The notes beneath the pieces are model-generated. The model saw only the letters and a program-made list of their open reading frames with translations. It ran no database searches and had not been told where the DNA came from. From contig OY781463.1 in assembly GCA_963676725.1 (NCBI GenBank), positions 4,216,001 to 4,280,000 of the forward strand: a stretch of 64,000 nt of DNA, in the 5' to 3' direction. The first letter of the stretch is position 1. Each line of letters begins with the position of its first letter. Positions 1 to 8,395 of this stretch are shown here, piece after piece. The stretch comes from G963662905 sp963676725. Its GTDB lineage: Bacteria > Bacteroidota > Bacteroidia > Bacteroidales > WRLA01. The translations under genes were made by a program, and so were the position numbers.

Positions 1-1624
1 CAATACAGCTGTTGAGGATTAATTTTCCGCCCCAATCCAGTTTTACCTCTTCGCTATTACGAACAGGGAATTCTGTGGTCCAGGCCATTCCTTCTGTATA
101 AGGCTCAATCATCATATGCACTTCACCAAACTGGCCGGATCCACCGGATTGTTTTTTGTGGCGATAGCTTGCTTTTGCTTTTTTTGTAATGGTTTCCCGA
201 TAAGCAATTTTTGGAGCATAATACTCATACTCTACCTTATCTAGATTTTCTATTTGCCATTTGGCAATATTGAGGTGCAATTCACCTTGGCCGCTAACGA
301 TCAGTTGCTTAAGTTCTTTACTGTATTGAGCAGTAAGGGTTTGATCCACTTTATGGTATGCGTGGAATGCACTTCCGAGTTTTTCTTCATCGCCTTGATT
401 TTTTGTTTTCACGGCCATTTGAATTTTCGGAGCGGGGAAGACGATTGGATCTACAATTCTATCTGAGGTCTTCAGCGAATTGAGTGTAGTATTTGTTTTG
501 GTGTTTTTTAATTTAATGGCAGAGCCGATATCGCCGGCCATAAATTTTGTTGCTTTTTCACGGTTTTTCCCAGCCATGGCAAAAATCTGTGAAATGCGTT
601 CTTTTGTGCTTGTATTTGCATTCATCAAGTCAGTAGCTTCAGCAACTTCTCCGGCCAAAACCTTAAAGAAACTTACTTCGCCTAAATGCGATTCGATGGA
701 TGTTTTGAATACAAAAGCACAAGTAGGATCAGCTGAATTACAAACAATTTCTTTGCCTTCACTATCTTTTAAAGCGGGCATCTCATCAGGGGCAGGAGCC
801 ATTCTGTTTGTAAACTGCATCAAACGGGCAACACCCATATTGTGTTTAGTGTTGATACAGAATACAGGGAAGAAATCACGGTTGTTAATACCTAATTTCA
901 TTCCGGCGGTGATTTCATCTTCAGAAAGTGTTCCGTTTTCGAAGAATTTTTCCATTAATTCTTCATCGTTCACAGCAAGTTCTTCGATCATTGCTGCTTG
1001 CAATTCCTGTGCTTTATCAGCTTCAGAATCTGGAATTTCTGATACTTCAGGAGCTCCGCCTTCAGTGGGGAATTTATACATTTTCATTTTGATCAGGTCA
1101 ATCACCGAATCAAAACCAATGCCTGCATTTACAGGATATTGACAAATAGTAATGCCACTACCGAATTGAGCTTTCATCTGGCGAATGCTTTCGTCAAATT
1201 TTGAGTTCTCATGTTCCAGATGGTTCATTGCAAAAATTACAGGAGTGTTAAATCTGCTTGCGTTTCTCCAAGCGATTTCAGCACCAACTTCAACGCCATT
1301 CTGTGCATTAATAAGCATAATTCCACAATCGGCAACAGAGAGTGCAGAAATTACTTCACCAACAAAATCATCCATTCCGGGAGTGTCAATGAAGTTAATT
1401 TTCTTTCCTTCGTATTCACTGTACAAAACAGTGCTGTATATAGAGTTTTGACGCTCCAATTCTACTTCACGATAATCGGAAACTGTATTCTTATCATCAA
1501 CAGATCCTCTTCTGTTGATCAATCCCCCTTCAAAAAGCATACATTCAGCCAGGGTGGTCTTACCAGTCTTTGCTCCTCCTAGAAGCGCGAGGTTTCTGAT
1601 ATCCTTCGTTTGATAAACCTTCAT
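1..1624 (-). CDS. EF-G-like translational GTPase paralogue (C-terminus beyond window)
   Basis: The reverse strand from the ATG at 1624-1622 stays open to the window edge (541 codons, C-terminus missing). The P-loop GGAKTGKT is at residues 16-23, switch II is DTPGMDDF at 80-87, and EF-G domains II-IV follow, including GQGELHL and SGGSGQFGEVH. Canonical EF-G has DTPGHVDF, so the catalytic His position holds Met84 here, and the NKxD base-recognition motif reads NHLE (134-137). This fits the second EF-G (FusA2/EF-G2 type) of Bacteroidota rather than the housekeeping one. Bacteroides EF-G2 has been reported to support translation without GTP hydrolysis. I infer the same class from the missing His. 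A -7-like box (TAAATTTG, minus strand, 1686-1679) lies upstream. Confidence 0.88.
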   Translation of the reverse strand, partial: MKVYQTKDIRNLALLGGAKTGKTTLAECMLFEGGLINRRGSVDDKNTVSDYREVELERQNSIYSTVLYSEYEGKKINFIDTPGMDDFVGEVISALSVADCGIMLINAQNGVEVGAEIAWRNASRFNTPVIFAMNHLEHENSKFDESIRQMKAQFGSGITICQYPVNAGIGFDSVIDLIKMKMYKFPTEGGAPEVSEIPDSEADKAQELQAAMIEELAVNDEELMEKFFENGTLSEDEITAGMKLGINNRDFFPVFCINTKHNMGVARLMQFTNRMAPAPDEMPALKDSEGKEIVCNSADPTCAFVFKTSIESHLGEVSFFKVLAGEVAEATDLMNANTSTKERISQIFAMAGKNREKATKFMAGDIGSAIKLKNTKTNTTLNSLKTSDRIVDPIVFPAPKIQMAVKTKNQGDEEKLGSAFHAYHKVDQTLTAQYSKELKQLIVSGQGELHLNIAKWQIENLDKVEYEYYAPKIAYRETITKKAKASYRHKKQSGGSGQFGEVHMMIEPYTEGMAWTTEFPVRNSEEVKLDWGGKLILNSCI

Positions 1625-1747
1625 CTCGTTAACCTATGTCTTAAATGGATTAATACTAATAAAATCAAAAATGAAGCGCAAATTTATAAAATTCTGATTA
1701 ATAATGGAGAATGTTCTGCACCTCATTAAAATAAATCTAAGTTCTTA

Positions 1748-2728
1748 TTAATTTTTCATGCTTTCCCATTCGGCATTTATATCCTTCCATTGGGCTTCAG
1801 TAAGTTTAGCACCAATGGTTTCAATAACTTTTGATGCCAATAATGTACCCAACTTTCCGCATGTTTCTATTGGGCAGCCTTGTGTTAAAGCAAAAAGAAA
1901 ACCGCCGGCATAAAGGTCGCCTGCACCTGTTGTGTCAATTGGCTTGACTTTTCGTGCCGGGATAAAACAGCTGTTTTGACCGGATTTAATCATGCTGCCT
2001 TCTGCACCGGTTTTTACAATTGCTATCTTGCATAATTGGGCGATTTCATGCAATGATTCTTCAGGGCTTTTTCCTGTAAAGGCTTTGGCCTCCTCCTCAT
2101 TTGCAAAAATGATGTCTACATAATTTTTTGCAATTTCCTTTAAAAAAGCTAAATCTGCCCGTACAACATCATAGGATGCCAAATCGAGCGAAACCTGCAT
2201 ATTATTGGCTTTTGCCAGTTCAAAAGCGCGCAACATGAGGTCATGATTTTGAACCAGATAACCTTCAATATGCAGAATGTCGTTTCCTTCAAATTGTTCC
2301 TGACTTAAATCTTCGGGAAGCAATTCGAGTGCTGCACCAAGATATACAGCAAATGTGCGCTCACTGTCCGGTGTAACCAATGTAAGCGCAATGCCTGTTT
2401 CGTCTTTGCCATAAAGCAGATGCGGTTTTATGCCTGCATCCTTAATGCTGCTTTCTAATATTTTTCCGTACTTATCATTTTGGATTTTCCCAATAAAAGA
2501 AGCCTTTCCTTTTAATCCGGCTATGCCATGAATTGTGTTTGACGCGCTGCCGCCAGCGGCTTCCTGTGGCGTTTTTCCTGCAAGGGCTGAAATAATATCA
2601 TCAATTATAGCTCTTTCTACGAGCTGCATTCCGCCTCTGGGCAAATTAAATTGGTTAATAATACTGTCATCGTCAATGCGATAGATAATATCGAGCAATG
2701 CATTGCCCAGTCCTAATACCTTTTTCAT
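1748..2728 (-). CDS. PfkB-family carbohydrate/nucleoside kinase (adenosine kinase-like)
   Basis: This 326-residue protein has a full ribokinase/PfkB fold. The N-terminal substrate region GGSASNTIHGIAGL is near residue 58. The C-terminal signature TTGAGDLYAGGF is near residue 266 and carries the GAGD anion hole and catalytic Asp. It should phosphorylate a sugar or nucleoside hydroxyl with ATP in the cytoplasm. Bacteroidota proteins of this length and N-terminus (MKKVLGLGNALLDI) are usually annotated as adenosine kinase, but the substrate cannot be fixed from sequence alone. It stands alone and is divergent from the tRNA-Asn gene. A TACTTTTG box at 2801-2794 on the minus strand may be its -7 element. 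Confidence 0.85.
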   Translation of the reverse strand: MKKVLGLGNALLDIIYRIDDDSIINQFNLPRGGMQLVERAIIDDIISALAGKTPQEAAGGSASNTIHGIAGLKGKASFIGKIQNDKYGKILESSIKDAGIKPHLLYGKDETGIALTLVTPDSERTFAVYLGAALELLPEDLSQEQFEGNDILHIEGYLVQNHDLMLRAFELAKANNMQVSLDLASYDVVRADLAFLKEIAKNYVDIIFANEEEAKAFTGKSPEESLHEIAQLCKIAIVKTGAEGSMIKSGQNSCFIPARKVKPIDTTGAGDLYAGGFLFALTQGCPIETCGKLGTLLASKVIETIGAKLTEAQWKDINAEWESMKN

Positions 2729-2801
2729 TTATATAAATATTTGTTAATCAGGTGTTTGATTCTAAATTCCTATAAAATTTAAAATATTTTTAGCAAAAGT
2801 A

Positions 2802-2831
2802 TTGTTTATTTGAAGAAAGGCAGTATTTTTG
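2802..2831 (+). promoter_or_regulatory. Bacteroidota-type promoter for tRNA-Asn
   Basis: TTG at 2802-2804 is followed after 19 nt by TATTTTTG (2824-2831). This matches the TTTG-19/20-TAnnTTTG consensus of the Bacteroidota primary sigma factor and lies 37 nt before the tRNA. Confidence 0.7.
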
Positions 2832-2868
2832 CACCACTTTTTCAACAAGAAAGTTCATTCACAAACAT

Positions 2869-2942
2869 TCCTCCTTAGCTCAGTTGGTTAGAGCATCTGA
2901 CTGTTAATCAGAGGGTCTCAGGTTCAAGTCCTGAAGGGGGAG
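2869..2942 (+). tRNA. tRNA-Asn (GTT)
   Basis: The 74-nt cloverleaf has acceptor stem TCCTCCT/AGGGGGA, D-arm GCTCAGTTGGTTAGAGC, anticodon stem TCTGA/TCAGA with loop CTGTTAA (anticodon GTT), T-arm GGTTCAAGTCC and discriminator G. CCA is not encoded. It is the last core gene before the accessory island. Confidence 0.97.
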
Positions 2943-2954
2943 CGCTAAAAACCA

Positions 2955-2989
2955 GCCTGTTACAAAAAAATTTGTGGCAGGCTTTTTTT
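2955..2989 (+). terminator. Rho-independent terminator of tRNA-Asn
   Basis: The stem GCCTGTTAC / GTGGCAGGC (2955-2982, two G-T wobbles) is followed directly by seven T residues. Confidence 0.8.
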
Positions 2990-3129
2990 ATGGTGGTACA
3001 CAAAATCAAAATCGCTTTTACTCACAATAATCGTCCAATCCCTTAATGATTTTGGTATGAACCTTTTTGGAGCTTCGTTTATGGCTGGTGGTCTTAAAAA
3101 TAAAGACTGAAGACTTCATAAAAATACGG

Positions 3130-3966
3130 ATAAAAAATCATGATGAGCTCGACAAGGAACTAAAAAGACAAGGGTTACGATTCATACGCTATGCCGATGA
3201 CTTTAGCATTTACACAAAAAGCAAGTCGGCAGCCCGAAGGATAGGAAACAACACCTATTTATTTCTGAAACAAATTTGATTTACCGATCAACAGGGAAAA
3301 AAGCGGAATCCGAAAACCTGTGCAGCTGACAATACTCGGATTTGGGTTTGTTCCAACTTACATTAAAGGTGAGAAAGGGAAATCCCAAATGGTTGTTGGG
3401 AAAAAGCGGTGGCAATCATTAAAGCAAAAGCTCAAAGTGATCACCCGTAAAACTACCCCTATGACTTTTGATGAACGCATTCGGAAAATAATAGAGGCAC
3501 AAGGTGGCCTTAGGGTACTTCCGTATGGCAAAAATATCCGGAAAGCTCAAGAGCATTGGTGGATGGCTAAGAATTAAGCGAAGCGAATCACGAATACCGA
3601 TAAAAACAAACAACAACATGAGTAAACCGCCTGAGGTATTGCATATGGTCCCGCAGCTGCGGGAGAAAAAGCCTGAACGGAAAAGGAAAAACCTTGTATA
3701 TTTAGGTGTAAACCAAGGGCAGGCATATGCATGGACGCGTATGGGAGGATGGGCTTCGCTCAAAGCCCTATACTGGGCACAACAATCACCTTGGAAAGGC
3801 TACGAAAAAGTGGCTATGTGTCCCTGCTCGAAATGTACGAAAAAATCGCCCCACATCTTAATGAACCGCTGTATACGAGACCCGCTTGGTTTATCCTGAG
3901 CTTATCGAAGGATACAGTGGTGTGAGAGGCGATGCACTGAGTTTTTATCGAAGTGTTCTCCGCTAG
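3130..3966 (+). pseudogene. Degenerate group II intron-type reverse transcriptase/maturase
   Basis: Fragments in three frames give the C-terminal half of a group II RT in the right order: ELDKELKRQGLRFIRYADD with the catalytic YADD, then LPINREKSGIRKP and LTILGFGF, then the thumb/X segment (KKRWQSLKQKLKVITRKT, TFDERI), then maturase-like MGFAQSPILGTTITLERLRK, SGYVSLLEMYEKIAPHLNEP and a terminal SGVRGD block ending at TAG 3966. The palm N-terminus before YADD is missing, and frameshifts and a stop after LFLKQI break the frame, so it is inactive. A short dispersed repeat (CCTGAGCTTATCGAAGGAT, about 3895-3913) interrupts the end. It lies opposite to the cassette genes and abuts a half attC site. 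Group IIC-attC introns insert into attC in that orientation, but I cannot recognise domain V here. Confidence 0.8.
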
Positions 3967-3983
3967 GCAAATCTGCCTAGCGG
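3960..3983. repeat. Perfect 10-bp palindrome at the distal end of the array
   Basis: CCGCTAGGCA-AATC-TGCCTAGCGG forms a perfect stem with a 4-nt loop. It overlaps the RT pseudogene's stop codon and lies 12 bp from the cassette boundary at 3995-4001. It may be the end of the RT element or a remnant of the disrupted attC. Confidence 0.6.
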
Positions 3984-4010
3984 CAGCCTACTCGATTGGC
4001 ATTTCGATGT

Positions 4011-5072
4011 TTATTCTCTATCGTTATAAAATTTGTCTCTCAATCTATAAGTCAGGTCATTTATTAGCTCCAAATTTGGTCTATCAGGCAAAGATGAATT
4101 TTCAAATGCTGTTTCCATCTCAGTTTGTTTAAGGTCTGCCATTTTTAATAGTTCCTCATACTCAAATTTTCCTGCTTTAATGTCAAGTAGAAAATCACGA
4201 TTTGGTCTTTTTACATTGACCTTTTTCTCATTTCCGATTTCAATAGCCATTTCTAAAAGTCGAAACACATGCATCATGTTTTTTGAATCATAATTCTTTC
4301 CATGACTTTTAGTGTTTTCGTATCTGTCATCGTTTCTCTTTTCCACCCAATCCCAATATTCTCGATATTCTTTGCAGTAAGTTGAATATCCATTTCTATT
4401 GAAATATATTAGGGCTTCTTGGTCTGTTCCTTTTGGAATTGAACTTAAACAAATGTCATTTGAATCTTTTCCTCGAAGCACTCCACTAAATCCTAATTGG
4501 TCAGAATAGTACAATCCATAAACATCTTTCATGTGTGGAATATTTACAAGTCCGCAATGTTCTTGTTGCCAACCTTTTATTTCAAGGTATTTTAAAAGCG
4601 GAATTGCTCCTTGGTCATAGTTTACAAAACAGAATGACAATACACTTTTTCTCTCTTCTGCAACAGGATTTACTATTTTCTTTTTCAGTCCTTTTGCCTT
4701 TTTAATCTGAGATAAAGCAAACTTACCAAATGTGTTGCTACACAACTTAGATAAAATCAGTTCAGAATTTATTTCCGTTAAAAATGGGTGCTTGTAAATT
4801 ATCGCAGATTTTGGCGTATTGAGTAACTCAAGAATATTTGGATTGTTTAATGATAATAATTCCATAAACCGTCCGAACTCATAAAAAATGATATCGCTTG
4901 TTTCATTGTTTACTTGAGGAGTATAGGTTAATCCGTAATATTCCTCTTTTGGTAAAATAAAAACTCCTTTAATGTCTGTGTCAGAGCTAGGCGTATCCAG
5001 TCCGTAAGCCTTACTGCCACTAATGCATTCAAGTATTATTAATCCTTTATCTCTTAAAACCTCAATTGTCAT
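4011..5072 (-). CDS. DNA polymerase beta-superfamily nucleotidyltransferase (second gene of cassette)
   Basis: This 353-residue protein begins with a minimal nucleotidyltransferase core. SGSKAYGL (G19-S20) and SSDTDIKG (D31, D33) give the GS-x10-DxD metal-binding pattern of the Pol-beta superfamily. The rest, through KNMMHVFRLLEMAIEI and the C-terminal KADLKQTEMETAF-like helices, fits the COG3541 (YcgL/RlaP-like) predicted nucleotidyltransferases. Such enzymes transfer a nucleotide to nucleic acid or protein; some relatives sit in RNA-repair or defence clusters. It follows the 253-residue homologue with a 3-nt gap, so the two are co-translated. It is the most distal cassette of the array, and its stop lies about 15 bp before the half core at 3995-4001. 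The substrate is unknown. Confidence 0.8.
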   Translation of the reverse strand: MTIEVLRDKGLIILECISGSKAYGLDTPSSDTDIKGVFILPKEEYYGLTYTPQVNNETSDIIFYEFGRFMELLSLNNPNILELLNTPKSAIIYKHPFLTEINSELILSKLCSNTFGKFALSQIKKAKGLKKKIVNPVAEERKSVLSFCFVNYDQGAIPLLKYLEIKGWQQEHCGLVNIPHMKDVYGLYYSDQLGFSGVLRGKDSNDICLSSIPKGTDQEALIYFNRNGYSTYCKEYREYWDWVEKRNDDRYENTKSHGKNYDSKNMMHVFRLLEMAIEIGNEKKVNVKRPNRDFLLDIKAGKFEYEELLKMADLKQTEMETAFENSSLPDRPNLELINDLTYRLRDKFYNDRE

Positions 5073-5075
5073 TGA

Positions 5076-5837
5076 TTAACCTAATGTGTTACGGAAAAAC
5101 TCATTTAATTCACTCATTTGTCCTTTTGAAGCAGGTAAACTTTTTGATTCGTTATCAGCTCTTTCCAAGCAACTTTCCATGAACTTAATTAAGTCTTGTT
5201 CTCCATTATGTAAGTATGTTTCGCTAATTGTTGATTTTAGTTCTATTAGCTCATTAATCCTATTTGTTAAATTATCAGATAAGTCTAATCCGCTAACCAT
5301 TTTTCCAAATTCAATTGGTGGAATTTCCTCCTTGTCAAGAATCCATAAGCAAGCTACCGAAGCACGAAGAGCATAAAAGAATCTTTTGAGTTTGTAGTCG
5401 TTTGAGCTTACAACTTCGTCTAATGCCTTTTTTGCCATGCTTAAATAATGATGAATAGTCGCAATTCTTGAATAGGTATTTTGTGCAATTGAATTAATTC
5501 CAACTTGGAAGTCTTTGTCAACTTGATAGATAATCGGTGATTGTATCCGTTCGAGCAAAGGCGGATTTGATTTCCACATTAATCGTAAGCATTTTCTCAA
5601 ATCCCAACCACTAATGTCAATATCGTTGTTCTCATAAAAGCATTCAATTGTATCTTTTTCTTCGGTCAAACTTAAATACCAATCTTTGTGGTGTTTGTAT
5701 ATTATCCGCACATCAAAGTCACTATCAGGTGATGGAAATCCCCATGCTCTTGAACCAGTCTCACAGGCAAGCAAAATCTCTATACCTTTTTCTTTCTCTA
5801 AATCAGTTAAATATTTCTTTATTTTATCTTCCATCAA
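5076..5837 (-). CDS. DNA polymerase beta-superfamily nucleotidyltransferase, YcgL-like (first gene of cassette)
   Basis: This 253-residue protein carries the core ETGSRAWGFPSPDSDFDVR, with G28-S29 and D40/D42 as the probable metal ligands. It is followed by ISGWDLRKCLRLMWKSNPP and LLERIQSPI, typical of the COG3541/YcgL nucleotidyltransferases. The second half (SRIATIHHYLSMAKKAL to the C-terminus) is helical and may be a HEPN-like or substrate-recognition module. It starts either at 5837 or at the second Met at 5834. The cassette's leading core (TTGGCATT on the minus strand) is about 40 bp upstream. Together with the downstream homologue it forms a two-gene cassette. Paired divergent nucleotidyltransferases suggest a nucleic-acid end-modifying or toxin/defence role; this is inference. 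Confidence 0.8.
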   Translation of the reverse strand: MMEDKIKKYLTDLEKEKGIEILLACETGSRAWGFPSPDSDFDVRIIYKHHKDWYLSLTEEKDTIECFYENNDIDISGWDLRKCLRLMWKSNPPLLERIQSPIIYQVDKDFQVGINSIAQNTYSRIATIHHYLSMAKKALDEVVSSNDYKLKRFFYALRASVACLWILDKEEIPPIEFGKMVSGLDLSDNLTNRINELIELKSTISETYLHNGEQDLIKFMESCLERADNESKSLPASKGQMSELNEFFRNTLG

Positions 5838-5875
5838 TCGTGTTTAATTATTTGCAGGATGCTTCTTACAATGAA

Positions 5876-6010
5876 TGCCAACGGTTCGCCAATATGAGGA
5901 GGCTGGTATTTCTGTGCCACCTACTTATCAGCCCGTTACTATTTTGATTAAATGTATTAACTTTCCGCAAACCTCTAACCCCCAGCTTACTTATATTGGC
6001 TATTGTGGGC
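5876..6010 (-). repeat. attC-like site (3' of the 6017-7111 gene)
   Basis: Plus-strand cores are TGCCAAC (5876-5882) and ATTGTGGGC (6002-6010). Arms GCCAATAT...AGGCTGG and CCAGCTTAC...ATATTGGC pair imperfectly across a loop of about 60 nt. The length is 135 bp. One core has A in place of the expected G of GTT. Confidence 0.75.
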
Positions 6011-6016
6011 AGTTGA

Positions 6017-7111
6017 TTATTTAAGTTCATCTAATATTTTCTTTAATCCTTCATCCGTATTCGCAGGTATATTTTCGAAGTTAAAATCCGCAGGAATAGT
6101 ATATTTCTCCAATACAATTCCATTTTTCAGTCTCATAAATGTTAACTCTGATGCCTTGAACTCAAAATATCCCGGTAAATTCTCATCTTCCTCATTTTTA
6201 CCATGACGAACAACATAAATCCCCGAAACCCAATCACCAAACACTTTCTTGCTTTTTAATCTGTTTGGGAATATATCCACCAAATCAACCGAGAATTTGT
6301 CAATCGAATAAAAACCTGTGCCTGTATGTAATTCAATATTAGTCAACATTAAACTGTCATTTTCAATAATCCATGTACAAAAGGGAGCTCCACTTTTTTC
6401 AAAATTTTCCCAGTTATATGGCCATTTCAAATGGTCGTTATCAAAATATAACAAAACAGGACTTAAACCCGAATTGCCGCTTAAATAACCTCCCTTTTTG
6501 TCAAATATTATCGTGTCATTTCCATGTATCCGAAAGTAGTATGAGATATAATTATTGTTAAGATATAGCATTGAATATTTTGCCATTAAATCATGGTTCG
6601 AAGTATCTTTCTCTGAAATTTTTTCAATTTGCTTAAAATCCTTTTCTGTCAATTCTTGTGTATCAACTACTTTACCATACTTAACATAGAAATAATAGGA
6701 CTTTTCAACTTCCCAATAGTTTTTCTTATTTCGTTCTTCTCCAATTATAACACCAGTAAACCAATCAGCGAATACTTTATCTTTAGATGATAAAGAATCT
6801 GATTGCGATTTTACATCAAATTTCTCAGGTTTATATTTAGCCTTTTCGATTTGTATTTCTTTCAAGAATAATTTATCATCGGAAATCTCCCAAATGGCTA
6901 CATGTCCACGATAATTGGCTGTATGCAACATTGTAAAAGGATATTCAATATTATTTTGAGAATAATAAGTCTCAAGCGGAGAAGGGTGTCCCCATCCTGT
7001 TGATAAAGTCAATTTTTTTCCATCGTAGTGTAGGAAATCAGGTTCTTGCTCTGTAGCGAGTAATAATCCTGAATTTATTGTTAACGCAATTAAAAAAATC
7101 AGCCTTTTCAT
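6017..7111 (-). CDS. Exported protein of unknown function (cassette gene)
   Basis: I do not recognise this 364-residue protein. It starts with a good signal peptide (MKRLIFLIALTINSGLLLA), so it is probably periplasmic or surface-exposed. Two related stretches, KVFADWFTGVIIG (near residue 113) and KVFGDWVSGIYVV (near 292), each precede a block of charged residues and a YFxF/YFYV strand. This suggests two copies of one beta-rich domain. The cassette core (TTGTGTGC on the minus strand) is about 40 bp upstream of the ATG and the trailing core begins 7 bp after the stop. No operon partner is present. Transcription would come from a cassette-array promoter or from an unseen local one. Confidence 0.7.
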   Translation of the reverse strand: MKRLIFLIALTINSGLLLATEQEPDFLHYDGKKLTLSTGWGHPSPLETYYSQNNIEYPFTMLHTANYRGHVAIWEISDDKLFLKEIQIEKAKYKPEKFDVKSQSDSLSSKDKVFADWFTGVIIGEERNKKNYWEVEKSYYFYVKYGKVVDTQELTEKDFKQIEKISEKDTSNHDLMAKYSMLYLNNNYISYYFRIHGNDTIIFDKKGGYLSGNSGLSPVLLYFDNDHLKWPYNWENFEKSGAPFCTWIIENDSLMLTNIELHTGTGFYSIDKFSVDLVDIFPNRLKSKKVFGDWVSGIYVVRHGKNEEDENLPGYFEFKASELTFMRLKNGIVLEKYTIPADFNFENIPANTDEGLKKILDELK

Positions 7112-7159
7112 GATGTAATTTTATGTTTGCAGTGTCGTGTCCTCAATTGCACACAACGG

Positions 7160-7557
7160 CAGTCTGTCTTAAAACCTCCGTTCTCTTTTAAATTGTACCT
7201 AAATACGGCATAAATTTAGCAAATATTTGCGTTCTAAGAGCATCTATTTTTCGATACCTTTGGGCAGCAATGCTTTTTATCCTTCGGCAAAACGCATATA
7301 TGGAAGCCAAAATGAAGGCTATTAGAACAGATAAAGCAATGAGGTATTGCTTAAATACATGAATGCCAAGGATATTCATAATACGACGTAAATTATAAGC
7401 AATAAATATAAATCCTACATCCGCCGAGGCGCGTTGTTTACTGCGTTTGGTCATTATGTAGCTAAATCCCCATTGTCGCTTGATGGTGCCGTATGGGTGT
7501 TCCACAATTGCCTGTCGGCGGCGGTAGTAATCCAGGTTTTTCTCTATGTTTTCCTTA
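7160..7557 (-). mobile_element. Truncated IS1182-family element (left end only)
   Basis: This is the left 398 bp of the element found complete at 10289-11971 and 13681-15363. It starts with the same CAGTCTGTCTT end directly after ACGG of an attC core (GCACACAACGG). The last 105 transposase codons (7188-7505) are intact, and identity to the full copies stops at 7557, where IS91-family sequence begins. A few single-base differences from the two full copies show that it is older or separately derived. Confidence 0.9.
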
Positions 7558-8130
7558 AAACGATTGCTGAAAAATGAGCAGAAGCTCGCTGTTTTTGCGC
7601 CATTGCTGGAAAAAGCATGGCAAACAAAATGGGTGGTGCATTGTGAGCCTTCTTTAGCAAAAGCCGAGCATGTAATCCGATATCTGGGTCAATACACCCA
7701 TCGTGTGGCCATTACAAACCAACGTATTCTAGATGTCTCCAACACTCATGTGCGCTTTATGGCCAAAGATTATAGGGACAAGGCGATCAAAAAGCCTGTG
7801 ACATTGGAAGGTAACGAGTTTTTAAGGCGGTTTTGTTTGCATATTTTGCCAAAGCGTTTTGTGAAAATCAGGCGCTACGGAATATACAACCACACTATAA
7901 AACGCAATCTGGCCCTGCAGTTTGAGCTTATTAAAAAGCCCGATATAATCGAGCAGGCCGATAAACCCGTCAATGAAACTCCTCAGCAGCGCATAAAACG
8001 ACTTACCGGATTTGATGTGTACAAATGCCCGTATTGCAAAAACGGTATAATGCATAAAATCAGGGAATTGCCCAAGATACGATCTCCTGCCTTGCGAGCT
8101 AAAAAGCTCTTCGCTTCTGTATTGTCATAA
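7558..8130 (+). pseudogene. IS91-family transposase, C-terminal half
   Basis: The reading frame from 7558 gives YLGQYTHRVAITNQRIL, VRFMAKDYRDKA, KKPVTLEGNEFLRRF and LHILPKRFVKIRRYGIYNH. These are the conserved C-terminal half of IS91/IS1294-type Y2 rolling-circle transposases. It ends with a CPYCKNGIM zinc motif and a stop at 8128-8130. The N-terminal zinc-ribbon and catalytic half are missing. The breakpoint is fused precisely to the truncated IS1182 copy; the preceding ATG at 7546 belongs to that other element. The fragment is inactive. Confidence 0.88.
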
Positions 8131-8390
8131 ATCCCGCTACCCCGCATACAGCTTCATTTTCATGAAGCCTGGCATTGTATTGGCCAGTGGTTGGTAAAAG
8201 CTGCTAAAAGGCATGTTTCTTTAGTGGCTGATTATCTTTTAGCAGAACAAATACACACTCTTATCGCTTCTCTCCCTTCGCTTTTTTCTTTCCAAAACCC
8301 CTCAAACCCCTTAATAAGTGCATAGGTAATTTTTCGGGATGTAGTTCAACATGGACTCATCGCTTGGTCTTGCAGACCGCTCATAGTCCT
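8131..8390 (+). mobile_element. Non-coding 3' end of the IS91-family remnant with terminal hairpin
   Basis: About 260 bp after the transposase hold no gene. An imperfect hairpin at 8353-8389 (GGACT...GGTCT-TGC-AGACC...AGTCC) resembles the terminal hairpins of rolling-circle elements. Six bases later the next cassette begins at 8396 with TTATGCTC. The remnant therefore ends at a cassette boundary and replaces most of that cassette's attC. Confidence 0.5.
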
Positions 8391-8395
8391 ATTTA

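Noticed and set aside
254..1582. Plus-strand frames across the first 1.6 kb
   Set aside because: They are antisense to a clear EF-G-like gene whose motifs are all on the minus strand.
3130..3966. Retron or DGR reverse transcriptase
   Set aside because: The C-terminal thumb/maturase blocks (SPILGTTITLERLRK, GYVSLLEMYEKI) are those of group II intron-type proteins. No msr/msd or variable repeat pair is visible.
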